From Solibacter sp039934035 (GTDB taxonomy: Bacteria > Acidobacteriota > Terriglobia > Bryobacterales > Bryobacteraceae), in NCBI GenBank assembly GCA_039934035.1, contig JBDTMZ010000125.1, positions 46,175 to 110,174 of the forward strand: a stretch of 64,000 nt of DNA, read 5' to 3'. A program made the translations under genes and the position numbers. This document shows, in pieces, positions 41,114 through 50,434 of this stretch (its first letter is position 1; each line of letters starts with the position of its first letter). The notes beneath the pieces are model-generated. The model did no database searches. It was given only the letters and a program-made list of their open reading frames with translations, and was not told where the DNA came from.

Positions 41114-42484
41114 ATGTCTGCCGCCACCGATACTTTCGTTCAACAGAATCAAGCGCGCCTGCTCGAAGAGCTGAAACAGTTCCTGCGCATTCCCAGCATC
41201 AGCACCCTCCCGGAAAATCGCCCGGACGTCGAACGCGCCGCCGCTTTCGTGGCGGACGCCCTGCGCGACGCCGGGATGGAGAACGTGGAGATCGTGCCGA
41301 CGGCCAAGCATCCGCTGGTCTATGCGGATTGGCTGCACGCGCCCGGCAAGCCCACCGTCCTCTGCTATGGGCATTACGATGTACAGCCGGCGGACCCGCT
41401 GGAGCTTTGGACCTCGCCTCCCTTTGAACCCACCGAACGGGACGGCAACCTCTACGGACGCGGCACGGCCGACGACAAAGGCCAGATGTATTCTCACATC
41501 AAGGCGGTGGAAGCGCTGATGGCTGCCGGGGGCTCCCTGCCCGTCAACGTCAGATTCCTGGTGGAAGGCGAGGAGGAAGTGGGCGGCGCGTCCATCGCCA
41601 AATATGTCGCGGAAAATCCGGACAAACTGCGCGCCGATGTAGCGTTGGTCTCCGACACCGCGATGTATGCCGAGGGCATGCCGACGCTGTGCATCGGCCT
41701 TCGCGGCCTGGTCTACATGGAAGTGGAAGCCTCCGGTCCCAAGCGCGATCTGCATTCCGGGCTCTACGGCGGCGCCGCGCCCAATGCCGTCTTCGGTTTA
41801 GTGGAACTGCTGGCCAAGGCCAAGGATGGCGACGGTGCGCTGCTGATTCCCGGCATTTACGATCACGTCGAAGAGCCGGCGCCCGCCGAAATCGCCAGTT
41901 GGAAAAGCCTGCCGTTTGAGGAGAGCGACTTCCTCGCCCGGGAAGTCGGGTCCACCCAACTCACCGGCGAGCCGGGCCGTATGGTGCTGGAGCGCGTGTG
42001 GTCGCGCCCCACTTTCGAGGTCCACGGCATTGCCGGCGGGTTCACCGGGGCAGGCGCCAAGACGGTGATTCCGGCCAAAGCGGTGGCCAAGGTCAGCATT
42101 CGCCTGGTGCCTCGCCAGGACCCCGACAGCGTGATCGCGGCGTTCCGGGCATGGGTGGCGGCCAACACGCCCAAGGGGATTCAGACCGAAGTGCGTGTGC
42201 TCAGTTCCGGACCCGGTCTGGTGGTGGACCCCGGCCATCCGGCCATCAGCGTGGCGGCCCGGGCCTTCGGCGACGTATTCGGCAAACCCACGGTCTTCGT
42301 GCGCTCCGGGGGCTCGATCCCGATCGTCGGCGATTTCGCCACCCACCTCGGGATTCCCACCATCCTCATGGGGTTCGGCCTGCCTGATGACGGACTGCAC
42401 TCGCCGAATGAGAAGTACAAAATCGAAAACTACTACCTGGGGATTCGCACGGTGGCCCACTTCCTGGAGCAGTACGGCGCTTAA
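41114..42484 (+). CDS. M20 family dipeptidase/peptidase
   Basis: 456-residue metallopeptidase. The N-terminal domain has CYGHYDVQPADPLELW (metal His/Asp), GRGTADDKGQMYSHIKAVEAL (second metal Asp), LVEGEEEVGGASIAKYV (catalytic Glu), and the dimerization domain is inserted near residues 200-330. FVRSGGSIPIVGDFATHLGIPTILMGFGLPDDGLHSPNE supplies the C-terminal His. This is the carnosinase-like/CPDG2 branch of M20. The substrate is not determinable. Confidence 0.92.
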   Translation: MSAATDTFVQQNQARLLEELKQFLRIPSISTLPENRPDVERAAAFVADALRDAGMENVEIVPTAKHPLVYADWLHAPGKPTVLCYGHYDVQPADPLELWTSPPFEPTERDGNLYGRGTADDKGQMYSHIKAVEALMAAGGSLPVNVRFLVEGEEEVGGASIAKYVAENPDKLRADVALVSDTAMYAEGMPTLCIGLRGLVYMEVEASGPKRDLHSGLYGGAAPNAVFGLVELLAKAKDGDGALLIPGIYDHVEEPAPAEIASWKSLPFEESDFLAREVGSTQLTGEPGRMVLERVWSRPTFEVHGIAGGFTGAGAKTVIPAKAVAKVSIRLVPRQDPDSVIAAFRAWVAANTPKGIQTEVRVLSSGPGLVVDPGHPAISVAARAFGDVFGKPTVFVRSGGSIPIVGDFATHLGIPTILMGFGLPDDGLHSPNEKYKIENYYLGIRTVAHFLEQYGA

Positions 42485-42495
42485 AGGACCGCTGA

Positions 42496-42600
42496 CTAAT
42501 TGTCTTTCGGTTTCAGAGCGGCCTCCACGCGCTTGAGCATCTCGTTATGATCTGGAGGCAGGCCGGGTTGCAGCTTATCATCCGCAACCCGGGCGCTCAC
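42496..42600 (-). CDS. Possible 34-residue peptide coupled to a membrane protein
   Basis: GTG at 42600 overlaps the stop of the upstream small membrane protein (GTGA) and opens a 34-residue frame containing LPPDHNEMLKRVEAALKPKDN, a predicted amphipathic helix. The overlap suggests coupling but the size prevents a firm call. It may be the true C-terminal part of a slightly frameshifted gene. Confidence 0.3.
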   Translation of the reverse strand: MSARVADDKLQPGLPPDHNEMLKRVEAALKPKDN

Positions 42601-42812
42601 CCGCGCCGGTGAACGATCCAGAGCTCTTTGCGCCGCACCAGGCGTGCGAACAACATCCCGAGAGCCGCCACCGTCGACGCGGCGCCTGCAACCATGTAGG
42701 TCAGCGGACCGTGTGGCTTCGGCATGAGCCACAGCAGCCACTCCGCAAGCGACACAAATGCCAGCAGTCCCAGAACCGCCCGCCACACTTTGCTTCTGAC
42801 GTTGGCCGTCAC
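42597..42812 (-). CDS. Small two-helix membrane protein
   Basis: 71 residues, MTANVRSKVWRAVLGLLAFVSLAEWLLWLMPKPHGPLTYMVAGAASTVAALGMLFARLVRRKEL. Two hydrophobic helices (12-30 and 37-57) are flanked by basic residues. No family is recognised. It lies between a peptidase and a lipoprotein gene on the opposite strand. Confidence 0.55.
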   Translation of the reverse strand: MTANVRSKVWRAVLGLLAFVSLAEWLLWLMPKPHGPLTYMVAGAASTVAALGMLFARLVRRKELWIVHRRG

Positions 42813-42867
42813 TCCTCTATTTTAAATTGGGTGGTGCGTAGTACGGCTGGTAAACTCATAAGTACGG

Positions 42868-44121
42868 GTGTTCGCAGGTTCCATAACAAGAGTCAGCACC
42901 GCAGCCGCTCTCCTTTTGCTATGCGGGTGCTCCCCAAAGGGCCCCCCGCACGCGACGGTGATCGGGGAAGCCTTCGTTGGTCCCGCGATCCTCAAGATTC
43001 GCACGGACATTCCCCTGCAATCTGCCACCGCCGCCACAGTGAAGCACGGAGACCGTCTGGAAATTTTGCAGACCCGGCGCCGTTTTCTGCGCGTGCGCAC
43101 GCCCGGCGGAGCGGAAGGCTGGACCGATGAGCGCCAGTTGCTGGCCGCCAACGACATGGCGTCGCTCAAGGAACTCACCGCACGCGCCGCCAAATTGCCC
43201 TCCCAGGGACTCGCCACCACCTACGCCTCGCTCAACATCCACACGCAGCCCGTCCTCACCTCGCCGAGTTTCCTGCAACTCAAAGAGAACGACAAGTTCG
43301 ACGTGCTCCTGTCCGTGGTGCTGGAACGTAGCGAGGCGCCGCGAAAATCGCTAATTCCGCCGCGGCCGAAAAAGGCCAAAGCGCCGCCCAAAAAGGAAAA
43401 GAAGCCGCCGAAGGTGCCGCCTCCTCCGATGCCGAAGCCGCCCTCTCTGCCCCCGGACTGGCTCGAGCTGTCGAAAACCGATCGGGACGAAGCCACTGCC
43501 GAGGAGCGTCCGCCGCAGAAGAACGCCCCCAAGTTGGATGGCTGGAGCCTCATTCGCACCCCTTCCGGACAGGCGGGCTGGGTGCTCACGCGCCTGGTCT
43601 CCATGGCCATTCCCGACGAGGTGGCGCAATACGCCGAAGGCAAACGCATTGTCAGCTATTTCCCGCTCGGCGAAGTGCTGGACGATGGCGAAAAGAAGCA
43701 CACTTGGCTCTGGACCACCACCAGCGACAGTAAACAGCCCTGGGACTTCGACAGTTTCCGCGTCTTCACCTGGAGCACACGCCGTCATCGTTATGAGACC
43801 GGGTACATCGAACGCAGTGTCATCGGCTACTCTCCGGTACTGCTCAAAGAGGTGGACGTCGCGTCAAAAACGGGCGCGTCCAGCTATCCCGGCTTCTCGG
43901 TCTGTGTGGAAAAGAAGGATGGCCAGCGCGTCCGGCGCGAATACGCCGTGCTCGGCGTTTCCATCCGTTTTGCGGGGGAGCACGCCTGCGAAGCGCCGCA
44001 GCCGGCACCCTCGCTACAGAATCCCGCGCCGCTGCCCGTGACGGAATCGCCCGCGCCACCCTCCAAACCCGGCTTGATGGAGCGCCTGAAGAACCACTGG
44101 CACTCATTTACCGGCAAGTGA
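42868..44121 (+). CDS. SH3-domain lipoprotein
   Basis: 417 residues starting GTG. A lipobox (LLLLCGC) near residue 20 marks an outer-membrane or periplasmic lipoprotein. Two SH3b-like segments are visible, LQSATAATVKHGDRLEILQTRRRFLRVRTPGGAEGWTDERQL and the second around PSGQAGWVLTRLVSMAIPDEV, separated by a Pro/Lys-rich linker (residues 165-195). The pattern suggests a peptidoglycan- or ligand-binding protein. No catalytic motif is seen. Confidence 0.78.
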   Translation: MFAGSITRVSTAAALLLLCGCSPKGPPHATVIGEAFVGPAILKIRTDIPLQSATAATVKHGDRLEILQTRRRFLRVRTPGGAEGWTDERQLLAANDMASLKELTARAAKLPSQGLATTYASLNIHTQPVLTSPSFLQLKENDKFDVLLSVVLERSEAPRKSLIPPRPKKAKAPPKKEKKPPKVPPPPMPKPPSLPPDWLELSKTDRDEATAEERPPQKNAPKLDGWSLIRTPSGQAGWVLTRLVSMAIPDEVAQYAEGKRIVSYFPLGEVLDDGEKKHTWLWTTTSDSKQPWDFDSFRVFTWSTRRHRYETGYIERSVIGYSPVLLKEVDVASKTGASSYPGFSVCVEKKDGQRVRREYAVLGVSIRFAGEHACEAPQPAPSLQNPAPLPVTESPAPPSKPGLMERLKNHWHSFTGK

Positions 44122-44272
44122 GGTTTGTACCCTAACCCAAGCCGCCCGTCCTCACGTTGCGGCGAGGGGTTCATTGTGTTATTTATGGGTTCAAGAGAAA
44201 GAATTCATCTACACCGCCCCGCTGAAACGAGTAGCGACGGCCAGTCATAATCTCATCTAAGGATGGCATCCC

Positions 44273-44578
44273 GTGGAAGCTGTCAATCGCAAACTTATCC
44301 GTCCGTCGTTGAACGAAATCAAAGAGCAAATCGCTCCGCCTCGTCGCGCTCCCTTGCAGAAGAAACCGGTTCCACCGGACCAGACCAACGCTGAGAATTT
44401 TTACTACGTGAAGCAGATGCAGGCTAAGACTCCGATGGTCTTCGTGCTCCGCGACGGCGAGACACTCCACGGTGTGATTGAGTGGTATGACCGCTGCTGC
44501 CTGAAAGTAAATCGTACCGAAGGACCGAATATCCTGCTCTACAAACCGGCCATCAAGTACATGTACAAAGAGAACTAG
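44273..44578 (+). CDS. hfq: RNA-binding chaperone Hfq
   Basis: 101 residues from GTG 44273. The Sm-like core is MQAKTPMVFVLRDGETLHGVIEWYDRCCLKVNRTEGPNILLYKPAIKYMYKEN: Sm1 TPMVFVLRDGETLHGVIEWYDRCCLKV and Sm2 ILLYKPAIKYM. The typical Hfq KHAIS tail motif appears as KPAIKYM. The extra 45-residue N-terminal stretch with Pro/Lys is unusual compared with E. coli Hfq. It acts in small-RNA pairing and mRNA control. Confidence 0.85.
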   Translation: MEAVNRKLIRPSLNEIKEQIAPPRRAPLQKKPVPPDQTNAENFYYVKQMQAKTPMVFVLRDGETLHGVIEWYDRCCLKVNRTEGPNILLYKPAIKYMYKEN

Positions 44579-44584
44579 CCGGCT

Positions 44585-45061
44585 TCACTCCCGAAACCGG
44601 TCGCGCATTGCCAAACGGTATTCCCGCCGCTCGCCGGCCTGCCGGTAGCGCCGTTGTTCCGCTTCCGTTTCCGGAATCACCTGCGGAATTTCAATCGATT
44701 TCCCGCCCTTAACGATCGTCACAAACGTCAGGTAAGCCGAACAGGTGTGCAGGCGCGCGCCGGTTAGTAAGTTCTCCGTCATCACCTTCACTCCGATCTC
44801 CATCGAAGTCCGAAACACCCGGTTCACCGAAGACCGCAGCATGATCAACTCGTTGATGTGCACCGGATGCAGGAAGTGCAGGCTGTCCACAGATGCCGTA
44901 ACCACGGGCAACCGGGCGTGCCGTAATCCGGCCATCGCCGCCGCCAGATCGACCAGGTGCATCACTGTTCCGCCCAGCACGTTGCCGAACGCGTTGGCAT
45001 CGTTGGGCAGCGCCAATTGCGAATACTCCGAGACCGATTCGCGTACCGGCTTTCCTTCCAT
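44585..45061 (-). CDS. Acyl-CoA thioesterase (hotdog)
   Basis: 158-residue hotdog-fold protein: MEGKPVRESVSEYSQLALPNDANAFGNVLGGTVMHLVDLAAAMAGLRHARLPVVTASVDSLHFLHPV... This matches the YciA/acyl-CoA hydrolase class with the N-terminal LPNDANxFGNVLGG motif. Its start abuts the stop of the four-cysteine protein at 45062, so the two are a co-transcribed pair. Confidence 0.88.
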   Translation of the reverse strand: MEGKPVRESVSEYSQLALPNDANAFGNVLGGTVMHLVDLAAAMAGLRHARLPVVTASVDSLHFLHPVHINELIMLRSSVNRVFRTSMEIGVKVMTENLLTGARLHTCSAYLTFVTIVKGGKSIEIPQVIPETEAEQRRYRQAGERREYRLAMRDRFRE

Positions 45062-45466
45062 TTACCCCTCCTTCTTGCGGCGCAGATAGCTCTCCACGTA
45101 CGCCTCTGCCTGCCGCGCCAGAACGGCCGATGAGGGCGGCTCTACTAGGCTGGATCCGGCCAGTGAATATTCCAACGCGCCGTGCGCGAACGGGTGATGA
45201 TCGCGTTCCGCCACGTAGTAGATGCGCAGTAGCGCCCTTTCGTGGCCGGAAATCGTGAACCGGACGGCGTCGGCGCCGTCGCCTGCGGGAAACCGGTCGC
45301 AGTGGCCGCGGGCGTACCCCAGGTTGCACTGCGCGTCGCCGCCACCGCCCGCGGCTTCCACCGGGGAATCCGCGATGGCGTGACAACTCCCCTGCCACCA
45401 GTCGCCTAAGGGAAGCATCGGACTTGCCGGGCGCGCTTCCCGCGGGTAGAAATACGGACAAGCCAT
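45062..45466 (-). CDS. Four-cysteine protein coupled to a thioesterase
   Basis: 134 residues, MACPYFYPREARPASP... GSCHAIADSPVEAAG... QCNLGYARGHCDRFP... The Cys residues at 3, 28, 47 and 56 are arranged as CPYFYP, GSCHA, QCNLGY and HCDRFP. They could ligate a zinc or iron-sulfur centre. No known family is recognised. The stop is immediately followed by the thioesterase start. Confidence 0.78.
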   Translation of the reverse strand: MACPYFYPREARPASPMLPLGDWWQGSCHAIADSPVEAAGGGGDAQCNLGYARGHCDRFPAGDGADAVRFTISGHERALLRIYYVAERDHHPFAHGALEYSLAGSSLVEPPSSAVLARQAEAYVESYLRRKKEG

Positions 45467-45490
45467 TTCGCACGGTATAGTAACACAAGC

Positions 45491-45805
45491 ATGGCAAGCA
45501 CCCGTCTGGACATCCTCAAGAGCATGGTGGAGCAGAACCCCACCGACACGTTTGCGCGTTACGGCCTGGCAATGGAATACCGCAATTCAGGCGATCCCGA
45601 GGCAGCCGTGAGCGAATTCCGGAACCTGATGGCGAACCATCCCGACTATACGCCCGCTTACTACCACGGGGGACAGACCCTGGAGCGCCTGGGACGCACC
45701 GACGAAGCCCGCGGCGTCTATCAGGAAGGTCTGGAAGCCTGTGCCCGCTCCGGGAATCAACATGCCCTCGGAGAGATGCAGGCCGCGCTCGACATGCTAG
45801 GGTAA
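45491..45805 (+). CDS. Tetratricopeptide-repeat protein
   Basis: 104 residues, MASTRLDILKSMVEQNPTDTFARYGLAMEYRNSGDPEAAVSEFRNLMANHPDYTPAYYHGGQTLERLGRTDEARGVYQEGLEAC. Two or three TPR helical pairs with the characteristic spacing are present (ARYGLAMEY... DPEAA; AYYHGGQTLERLGRTDEA). No signal peptide. It probably acts as a small scaffold; no partner can be named. Confidence 0.85.
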   Translation: MASTRLDILKSMVEQNPTDTFARYGLAMEYRNSGDPEAAVSEFRNLMANHPDYTPAYYHGGQTLERLGRTDEARGVYQEGLEACARSGNQHALGEMQAALDMLG

Positions 45806-45901
45806 ATCCCCCAGTGGCCGGCACCGCCTGTCACCTACGACTGTTGGTAGTAGCTCACTCCCTGGCGCTAGTCTAGGAGAACTGCCAGCGAGGGTCACTG
45901 C

Positions 45902-48898
45902 ATGACAACTACGAGTTCGCGCCGTTTCCTGCATCTTTTTGCGCTTCCGGCGCTTCTGCTCGCTCCGCTGGCCGCTCAATCGCCCAACACCGCAGCCATG
46001 ATTGTCGTGGTCGTGGATCCGGCGGGCGCGCTGGTGAAGGACGCCCGGGTTTCCGTGCGCAATACCGCCACGGGAGCCGTGCGCGAAGCCGTTTCGGGCA
46101 ATGAAGGCAGTGCCGCCATCGGCGCACTGTCGTTGACCGGCGCCTACACGGTGGCGGTTTCCAAGAGCGGCTTCACCGACGGCGAACTCAAGGACATCGT
46201 CCTGCGCTCGGGCGAGACCGCAACTCTCACCGTGAAACTGCTGGTGGGCACCGCCAAGGCGGACGTCACGATTTTCGGCACGGCCGAAGGCGTGCGAGCC
46301 GATGCGCAAATCGGCCGGCGGCTGGACAGCGCGCAAATCGACGAAACCCCCATTCTGGGCCGTAAGCTCTCCGCGCTACCGCTGCTCAACTCCGCTTTCC
46401 GGCAAGCCAAAGGCACGGGCGACCTTTTCGTCAACCAGATCTACTCCACCACGGGCGCCGGTTCGCGCCGCACCACCACCACCACGCTCGATGGCGCCAC
46501 CAACGATGAATCCTGGGGCCGCCAGACCATGGTCGCCACCCTGCCGCTGGGCGCCGTGCAGGAGATCACGGTGCTCTCCAACGCCTTTTCCTCCGAATTC
46601 GGCTGGACCGCCGGCCCCGCGCTGAACATCGTGACCAAGAGCGGCACCAACGGCTTACACGGCGAAGCACTCTACCTCGGCCGCCCCGGCGACCTGCAGG
46701 CCGAATCTTTTTCCACCAGTGGCTTCTGCCCGCCCTCCGTGTCCACCTGCGTGACGCCCACCACGCTCACTTCGATCAGTCCCGTGGACATCCCCGACGC
46801 CTTGCAGCAGTATTCCGCGACCATCAGCGGCCCCATCCAGAAGGACCGCACCTTCTTCTTCGCCACCGCCGATTACACGCGGCAGGATCGCACCACGTAC
46901 CTTTCGAGCAATCTGCCTGCCTTCGTTCTGCCGGCCGATGGCAATCTCGCCTACACCGGCCACTACCGGCAGGCGCTCGCCAACGCGCGCGTGGATCACC
47001 GCCTCACCTCGAACCACACTCTCATGGCGCGCTTCAATCTCGATCGCTTCCATGACGACAACCCGCAGGACGCCGTCGGCGGCACCAACGCCCCCAGCGT
47101 GGCGCGCCGCTACTCGCGCCGCTCGTGGACCGTACAGGCCAATCTCACCAGCGTGCTGACTGCGAATCTGGTCAACGAGGCGCGCTTCACCTACCTAAAT
47201 GGGGACCCCGTGACCAAGTGGGAAGCCAAGGACCTCTCCACCACCTACACCCGCGCCGGCAGCGTGCCGTTCACCGTCGGCCAGTCGCGCTTCTCGAATC
47301 TCTCCGGCCATCAAACCCAATTCTCGGATACGCTCTCCTGGTCTCGCGGGCACCACGATGTGCGCTTCGGCGGCAATGTCTCGCGCCACGTTTCGGGCGG
47401 TTTCGGCAGCGAACCCGGTACGGCCGTGCTTGGCACTTTCACCTTCCTGAATACCACCACGGCGCCCTTGGGACAGCTTACCCTGGCCGACGTGCAGAAC
47501 TACCAGCAGCCCATCAATTTCGGCGTCACCACCTACAATCTCCCGCAATGGCTGTATGCGGTCTTCGTGCAGGACAGCATTCACCTGCGCCGCGACCTCA
47601 CAATCGACCTCGGGCTCCGCTACGACCGGCAGACGCTCGGCGACGCCACTAAGGACTTTGCGCCGCGCGTAGGCTTCGGCTGGCACCCCTGGGGCAGTTC
47701 GCGGGTGTCCGTCCGCGGCGGTTACGGCATGTACTACACGCAGATTCTGGCCAATCTGGTGGCCGGCTACCTCGTCAACGGGTTGGATGGACTCACCACC
47801 TACACCGCCACTCCGGGGCAATTCGGCTTCCCAACTTGCCTCACCGCGCCTTGCGTGCCGCTCGCCTTCGACCCCAACAAGCTCCCGCCCTCGCAGTTGC
47901 CCGCCCGCGACATCATCATCGGAGCGGGCCAGCGGTCCTTCTACCAGACACAGTTCGCCAGGTACGGCCTCAACTTCGACAAACTGCCGAACTATCCGGA
48001 TCAACTGGTGAATCCGCGCAGCCAGGTGGTGTCGATCGGCGGGGAAGCCGAGTTGGTCCACGGCCTGTTTGCCGGCGCCGATTACGTGCACCAGCACTGG
48101 ACCAATTTGACGCGCAACGTCGATCTGAACGCGCCGTCGATCTTCGATCGCACGGCTCCCGGCCAGGTCCGCACGGTGGCCGCCGCCAATGCCACGCGCC
48201 CCATCCTGCCGGTGAACGGCGGCGTGCGCCAGGTGAACGTGCTGATGAATCTCGGCGTTGCCGACTACGATGGCCTGCAAACGCAGATCAGCTATCGCGG
48301 CATTCGCAAGCTCTATGCCGGACTCAGCTACACGCTCTCCAAGGCGACCAACACGACCGAACCGGACGGCAACGGCGTGGCTCCTAGCGAAAGCAACATC
48401 GCGCGCCTCGGCGAAGTGGAGCGCGGCCCCAGCCTGCTCGACCAGCGCCATCGCGCCGTGATCACCGCGAGTTACCAGTTCCCGCTGCATATCACCGCCG
48501 GCACGGTGACGCAACTCGCGTCCGCCCGCCCGTTCACCGCCACCACCGGCGTGGACAATAACGGCGATGGCGCCAACAACGACCGCCCCGTGGTGAACGG
48601 CGTGGTGATGAGCAAGTCAGCCTTCCGCGGCACCATGACTGCCGATGTCGGCATCTTCGCCGAAGGCCGCATCAAGCCCACGGAGCACACCACCATCCTG
48701 CTCCGCCTGGAAGGCTTCAATCTGTTCAATCACGGCAATTTCCTGGGCCGCGGACAGACGGTGTACGGCGATACCGCCACCGTGAATCCCACGTTCGGCC
48801 AGTTCGTCGCCGCCGGCACTGCCGCTACGGCAATCCCGGCCTTCGCCAACATCGATCCGCCCCGTATGTTCCAGATTCAGGCCCGCTTCATCTTTTAG
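45902..48898 (+). CDS. Oar-like TonB-dependent receptor with N-terminal carboxypeptidase-regulatory domain
   Basis: 998-residue outer-membrane protein: a signal peptide (FLHLFALPALLLAPLAAQ), an N-terminal beta domain of the carboxypeptidase regulatory-like type (IVVVVDPAGALVKDARVSVRNTATGAVREAVSGNEG..., about residues 36-120), a plug-like region (IDETPILGRKLSALPLLNSAFRQAKG... TLDGATNDESWGRQTMVATLPLGAVQEITVLSNAFSSEFG) and a long beta barrel. The C-terminus (MFQIQARFIF) ends with the aromatic typical of barrel proteins. This is the Oar/TonB-receptor family abundant in Acidobacteriota. Substrate is unknown. Confidence 0.88.
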   Translation: MTTTSSRRFLHLFALPALLLAPLAAQSPNTAAMIVVVVDPAGALVKDARVSVRNTATGAVREAVSGNEGSAAIGALSLTGAYTVAVSKSGFTDGELKDIVLRSGETATLTVKLLVGTAKADVTIFGTAEGVRADAQIGRRLDSAQIDETPILGRKLSALPLLNSAFRQAKGTGDLFVNQIYSTTGAGSRRTTTTTLDGATNDESWGRQTMVATLPLGAVQEITVLSNAFSSEFGWTAGPALNIVTKSGTNGLHGEALYLGRPGDLQAESFSTSGFCPPSVSTCVTPTTLTSISPVDIPDALQQYSATISGPIQKDRTFFFATADYTRQDRTTYLSSNLPAFVLPADGNLAYTGHYRQALANARVDHRLTSNHTLMARFNLDRFHDDNPQDAVGGTNAPSVARRYSRRSWTVQANLTSVLTANLVNEARFTYLNGDPVTKWEAKDLSTTYTRAGSVPFTVGQSRFSNLSGHQTQFSDTLSWSRGHHDVRFGGNVSRHVSGGFGSEPGTAVLGTFTFLNTTTAPLGQLTLADVQNYQQPINFGVTTYNLPQWLYAVFVQDSIHLRRDLTIDLGLRYDRQTLGDATKDFAPRVGFGWHPWGSSRVSVRGGYGMYYTQILANLVAGYLVNGLDGLTTYTATPGQFGFPTCLTAPCVPLAFDPNKLPPSQLPARDIIIGAGQRSFYQTQFARYGLNFDKLPNYPDQLVNPRSQVVSIGGEAELVHGLFAGADYVHQHWTNLTRNVDLNAPSIFDRTAPGQVRTVAAANATRPILPVNGGVRQVNVLMNLGVADYDGLQTQISYRGIRKLYAGLSYTLSKATNTTEPDGNGVAPSESNIARLGEVERGPSLLDQRHRAVITASYQFPLHITAGTVTQLASARPFTATTGVDNNGDGANNDRPVVNGVVMSKSAFRGTMTADVGIFAEGRIKPTEHTTILLRLEGFNLFNHGNFLGRGQTVYGDTATVNPTFGQFVAAGTAATAIPAFANIDPPRMFQIQARFIF

Positions 48899-48902
48899 GT
48901 AG

Positions 48903-48922
48903 GACAGGCCTCCTGGCCTGTC
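48903..48922 (+). terminator. Hairpin after the TonB receptor; repeat of the ilvC-cimA core
   Basis: GACAGGCC (48903-48910) pairs with GGCCTGTC (48915-48922) with loop TCCT, four bases after the receptor stop. The 21-base core is nearly identical to the hairpin at 16955-16984. It lacks a clear U-tract, so the role as terminator is inferred from position. Confidence 0.5.
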
Positions 48923-49084
48923 TGGCCGCCCGCGGGACTTGAATGAAAAAGCTCCTACCCGCTACCGAGTCCCAATCGGAGCCGCGAGCGGGGGCGCCGA
49001 TTTTTCGCCCCTGTCCCGCCGCCCTTCATGCGGCGCGGACCCGGAACTTCCTTCGCCGGGCGCATGCGGTCGATGCCCGCCAAT

Positions 49085-49555
49085 CTACTGGATGGCCGTC
49101 CGGCGCCACTCTGCTTCCGACTCGGCAGGCAGCAGCACCCAAAGTGTATAGAAACCGAGCGCCGTGCCAAGCGGCGGATGCAGCAAATTCAGGAAGGCCA
49201 GCACAATCGCCAGAATGCGCGCCCAGTGCCGGCGCTCATAAAGGCCCCAGCCGGCAATCAAACCAAGTACGCCCGTGAAGACGAAAAATCCGCCCACCGT
49301 TTGAACCACGCCGCGGACGAAGTACGGCATGTCGCCACCGAACGGAAAATCCCAATTCGACATAGAGCGTAACAGGAAGCCGGGAAGCACCCGAAGCGCG
49401 GAATAAACCAGCCAGGCGATCGCCACGTTGCGCACATGGCGGGCCACGCGGTTCACCGCCGGAGCAGGCGGCGGAACGGCGCTAAACTGCCTTCCGCAGT
49501 GAGGACAGAAGCTCACCGGGACTTGCAGGTTGGCGCCGCAACGGTCACAAAACAT
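49085..49555 (-). CDS. Zinc-ribbon membrane protein
   Basis: 156 residues. An N-terminal zinc ribbon (MFCDRCGANLQVPVSFCPHCGRQF, CxxC...CxxC) is followed by three membrane helices (IAWLVYSALRVLPGFLL, VGGFFVFTGVLGLIAGWGL, ILAIVLAFLNLLHPPLGTALGFYTLWVLL). No family function is known; similar ribbon-plus-membrane proteins are common in Acidobacteriota. Confidence 0.75.
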   Translation of the reverse strand: MFCDRCGANLQVPVSFCPHCGRQFSAVPPPAPAVNRVARHVRNVAIAWLVYSALRVLPGFLLRSMSNWDFPFGGDMPYFVRGVVQTVGGFFVFTGVLGLIAGWGLYERRHWARILAIVLAFLNLLHPPLGTALGFYTLWVLLPAESEAEWRRTAIQ

Positions 49556-49609
49556 GTCTCACCTCCGCACTCTCAGAATACGGAGGTCCCCAGCAAATAG
49601 TTCAGCCTT

Positions 49610-50113
49610 TTAGTGCCCGCCGCCGGGAATGTGAATGCCGTCCAGCCCGTGGCCGAAGAAATCCGTGCCCAGCGTGTCGAGCTTGGTTTTCTGGTCTGCC
49701 GTCAGCAGCAGGTAGAAGGCAGCGTCGGCCTTGGCATTGTTCGCGATGATCTGGCCGTGCAGATTTCCGATGGCGGCTGCCTGGGTGGTGATCGTGGCCG
49801 TGGCGTTGGCTTTGATCGCCGCCGCCAGCGCGGTTTCGGCGGTATCGACTTGGGTTTCGAGCGCCTGAGCCGCGGTCAGCGCCGTCGTGAAGATGGTGGT
49901 TGCCTGCGTTACCTGGCCCGTAGTCAGGGTCAATAGCGTGGTCAGAAAGCTTACCTGTCGCGCCACCATGGTTGCGGGGTCTGTGGTGGCAGTGCCCGAG
50001 CCGCCGCTCCCTCCGCCCGGATGCATCCCGCCTTGACCGCGCGGTCCTTGCGCCAGCATCGCCACTGTCGTCAATGCAGCCACAGACGCCAGCCTGAGAA
50101 TCGATTTTTTCAT
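49610..50113 (-). CDS. Spy/CpxP-like periplasmic protein
   Basis: 167 residues with a Sec signal (ILRLASVAALTTVAMLAQ), a Gly-rich linker and a helical domain with regular Thr/Ala repeats (VARQVSFLTTLLTLTTGQVTQATTIFTTALTAAQALETQVDTAETALAAAIKAN... LLLTADQKTKLDTLG). The last motif, LTADQKTKLD, is like the LTxxQ motifs of Spy/CpxP chaperones. It is preceded by AGGAAT at good spacing and by the 321-base gap that probably holds its promoter. Confidence 0.7.
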   Translation of the reverse strand: MKKSILRLASVAALTTVAMLAQGPRGQGGMHPGGGSGGSGTATTDPATMVARQVSFLTTLLTLTTGQVTQATTIFTTALTAAQALETQVDTAETALAAAIKANATATITTQAAAIGNLHGQIIANNAKADAAFYLLLTADQKTKLDTLGTDFFGHGLDGIHIPGGGH

Positions 50114-50434
50114 TTGGTATTCCTCGCTCGTTTAGAATTCCGCGCAACCTGCGCGTGCCGTCGTTGCATGCACGCCGCCTGCCGAAATCTCCGGCAGCCT
50201 AAATCCAACAAACTACGTGCATGTCTGATTCTCCGGTACACCAAACGGCGGCAGATTAGCGCCAGCCTGCGAAGCGCTGATGCGGCGATCTGTCAGGCGG
50301 CAAAGTGACGCCTGTCAGTGAGCGGAAATGCAGGCCGATGGGGTCGGCACCACGCAAGCCCCACAAAATGGCCAAAGGCCCGAGACGGACGCAGTCCGCC
50401 CACCGCCCCAACATACTGCTGCCGCCTGGCTTGC
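50114..50434. other. Intergenic stretch before the Spy-like gene
   Basis: The 321 bases between the Spy-like gene start and the recJ stop hold no convincing gene. The promoter of the Spy-like gene should lie near 50130-50200 on the - strand but no clear hexamers are seen. A small inverted element (AGGCG and CGCCT around a 9-base loop) and a repeat of CTGTCAG flank 50290-50317. Open frames across it are shadows. Confidence 0.5.
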
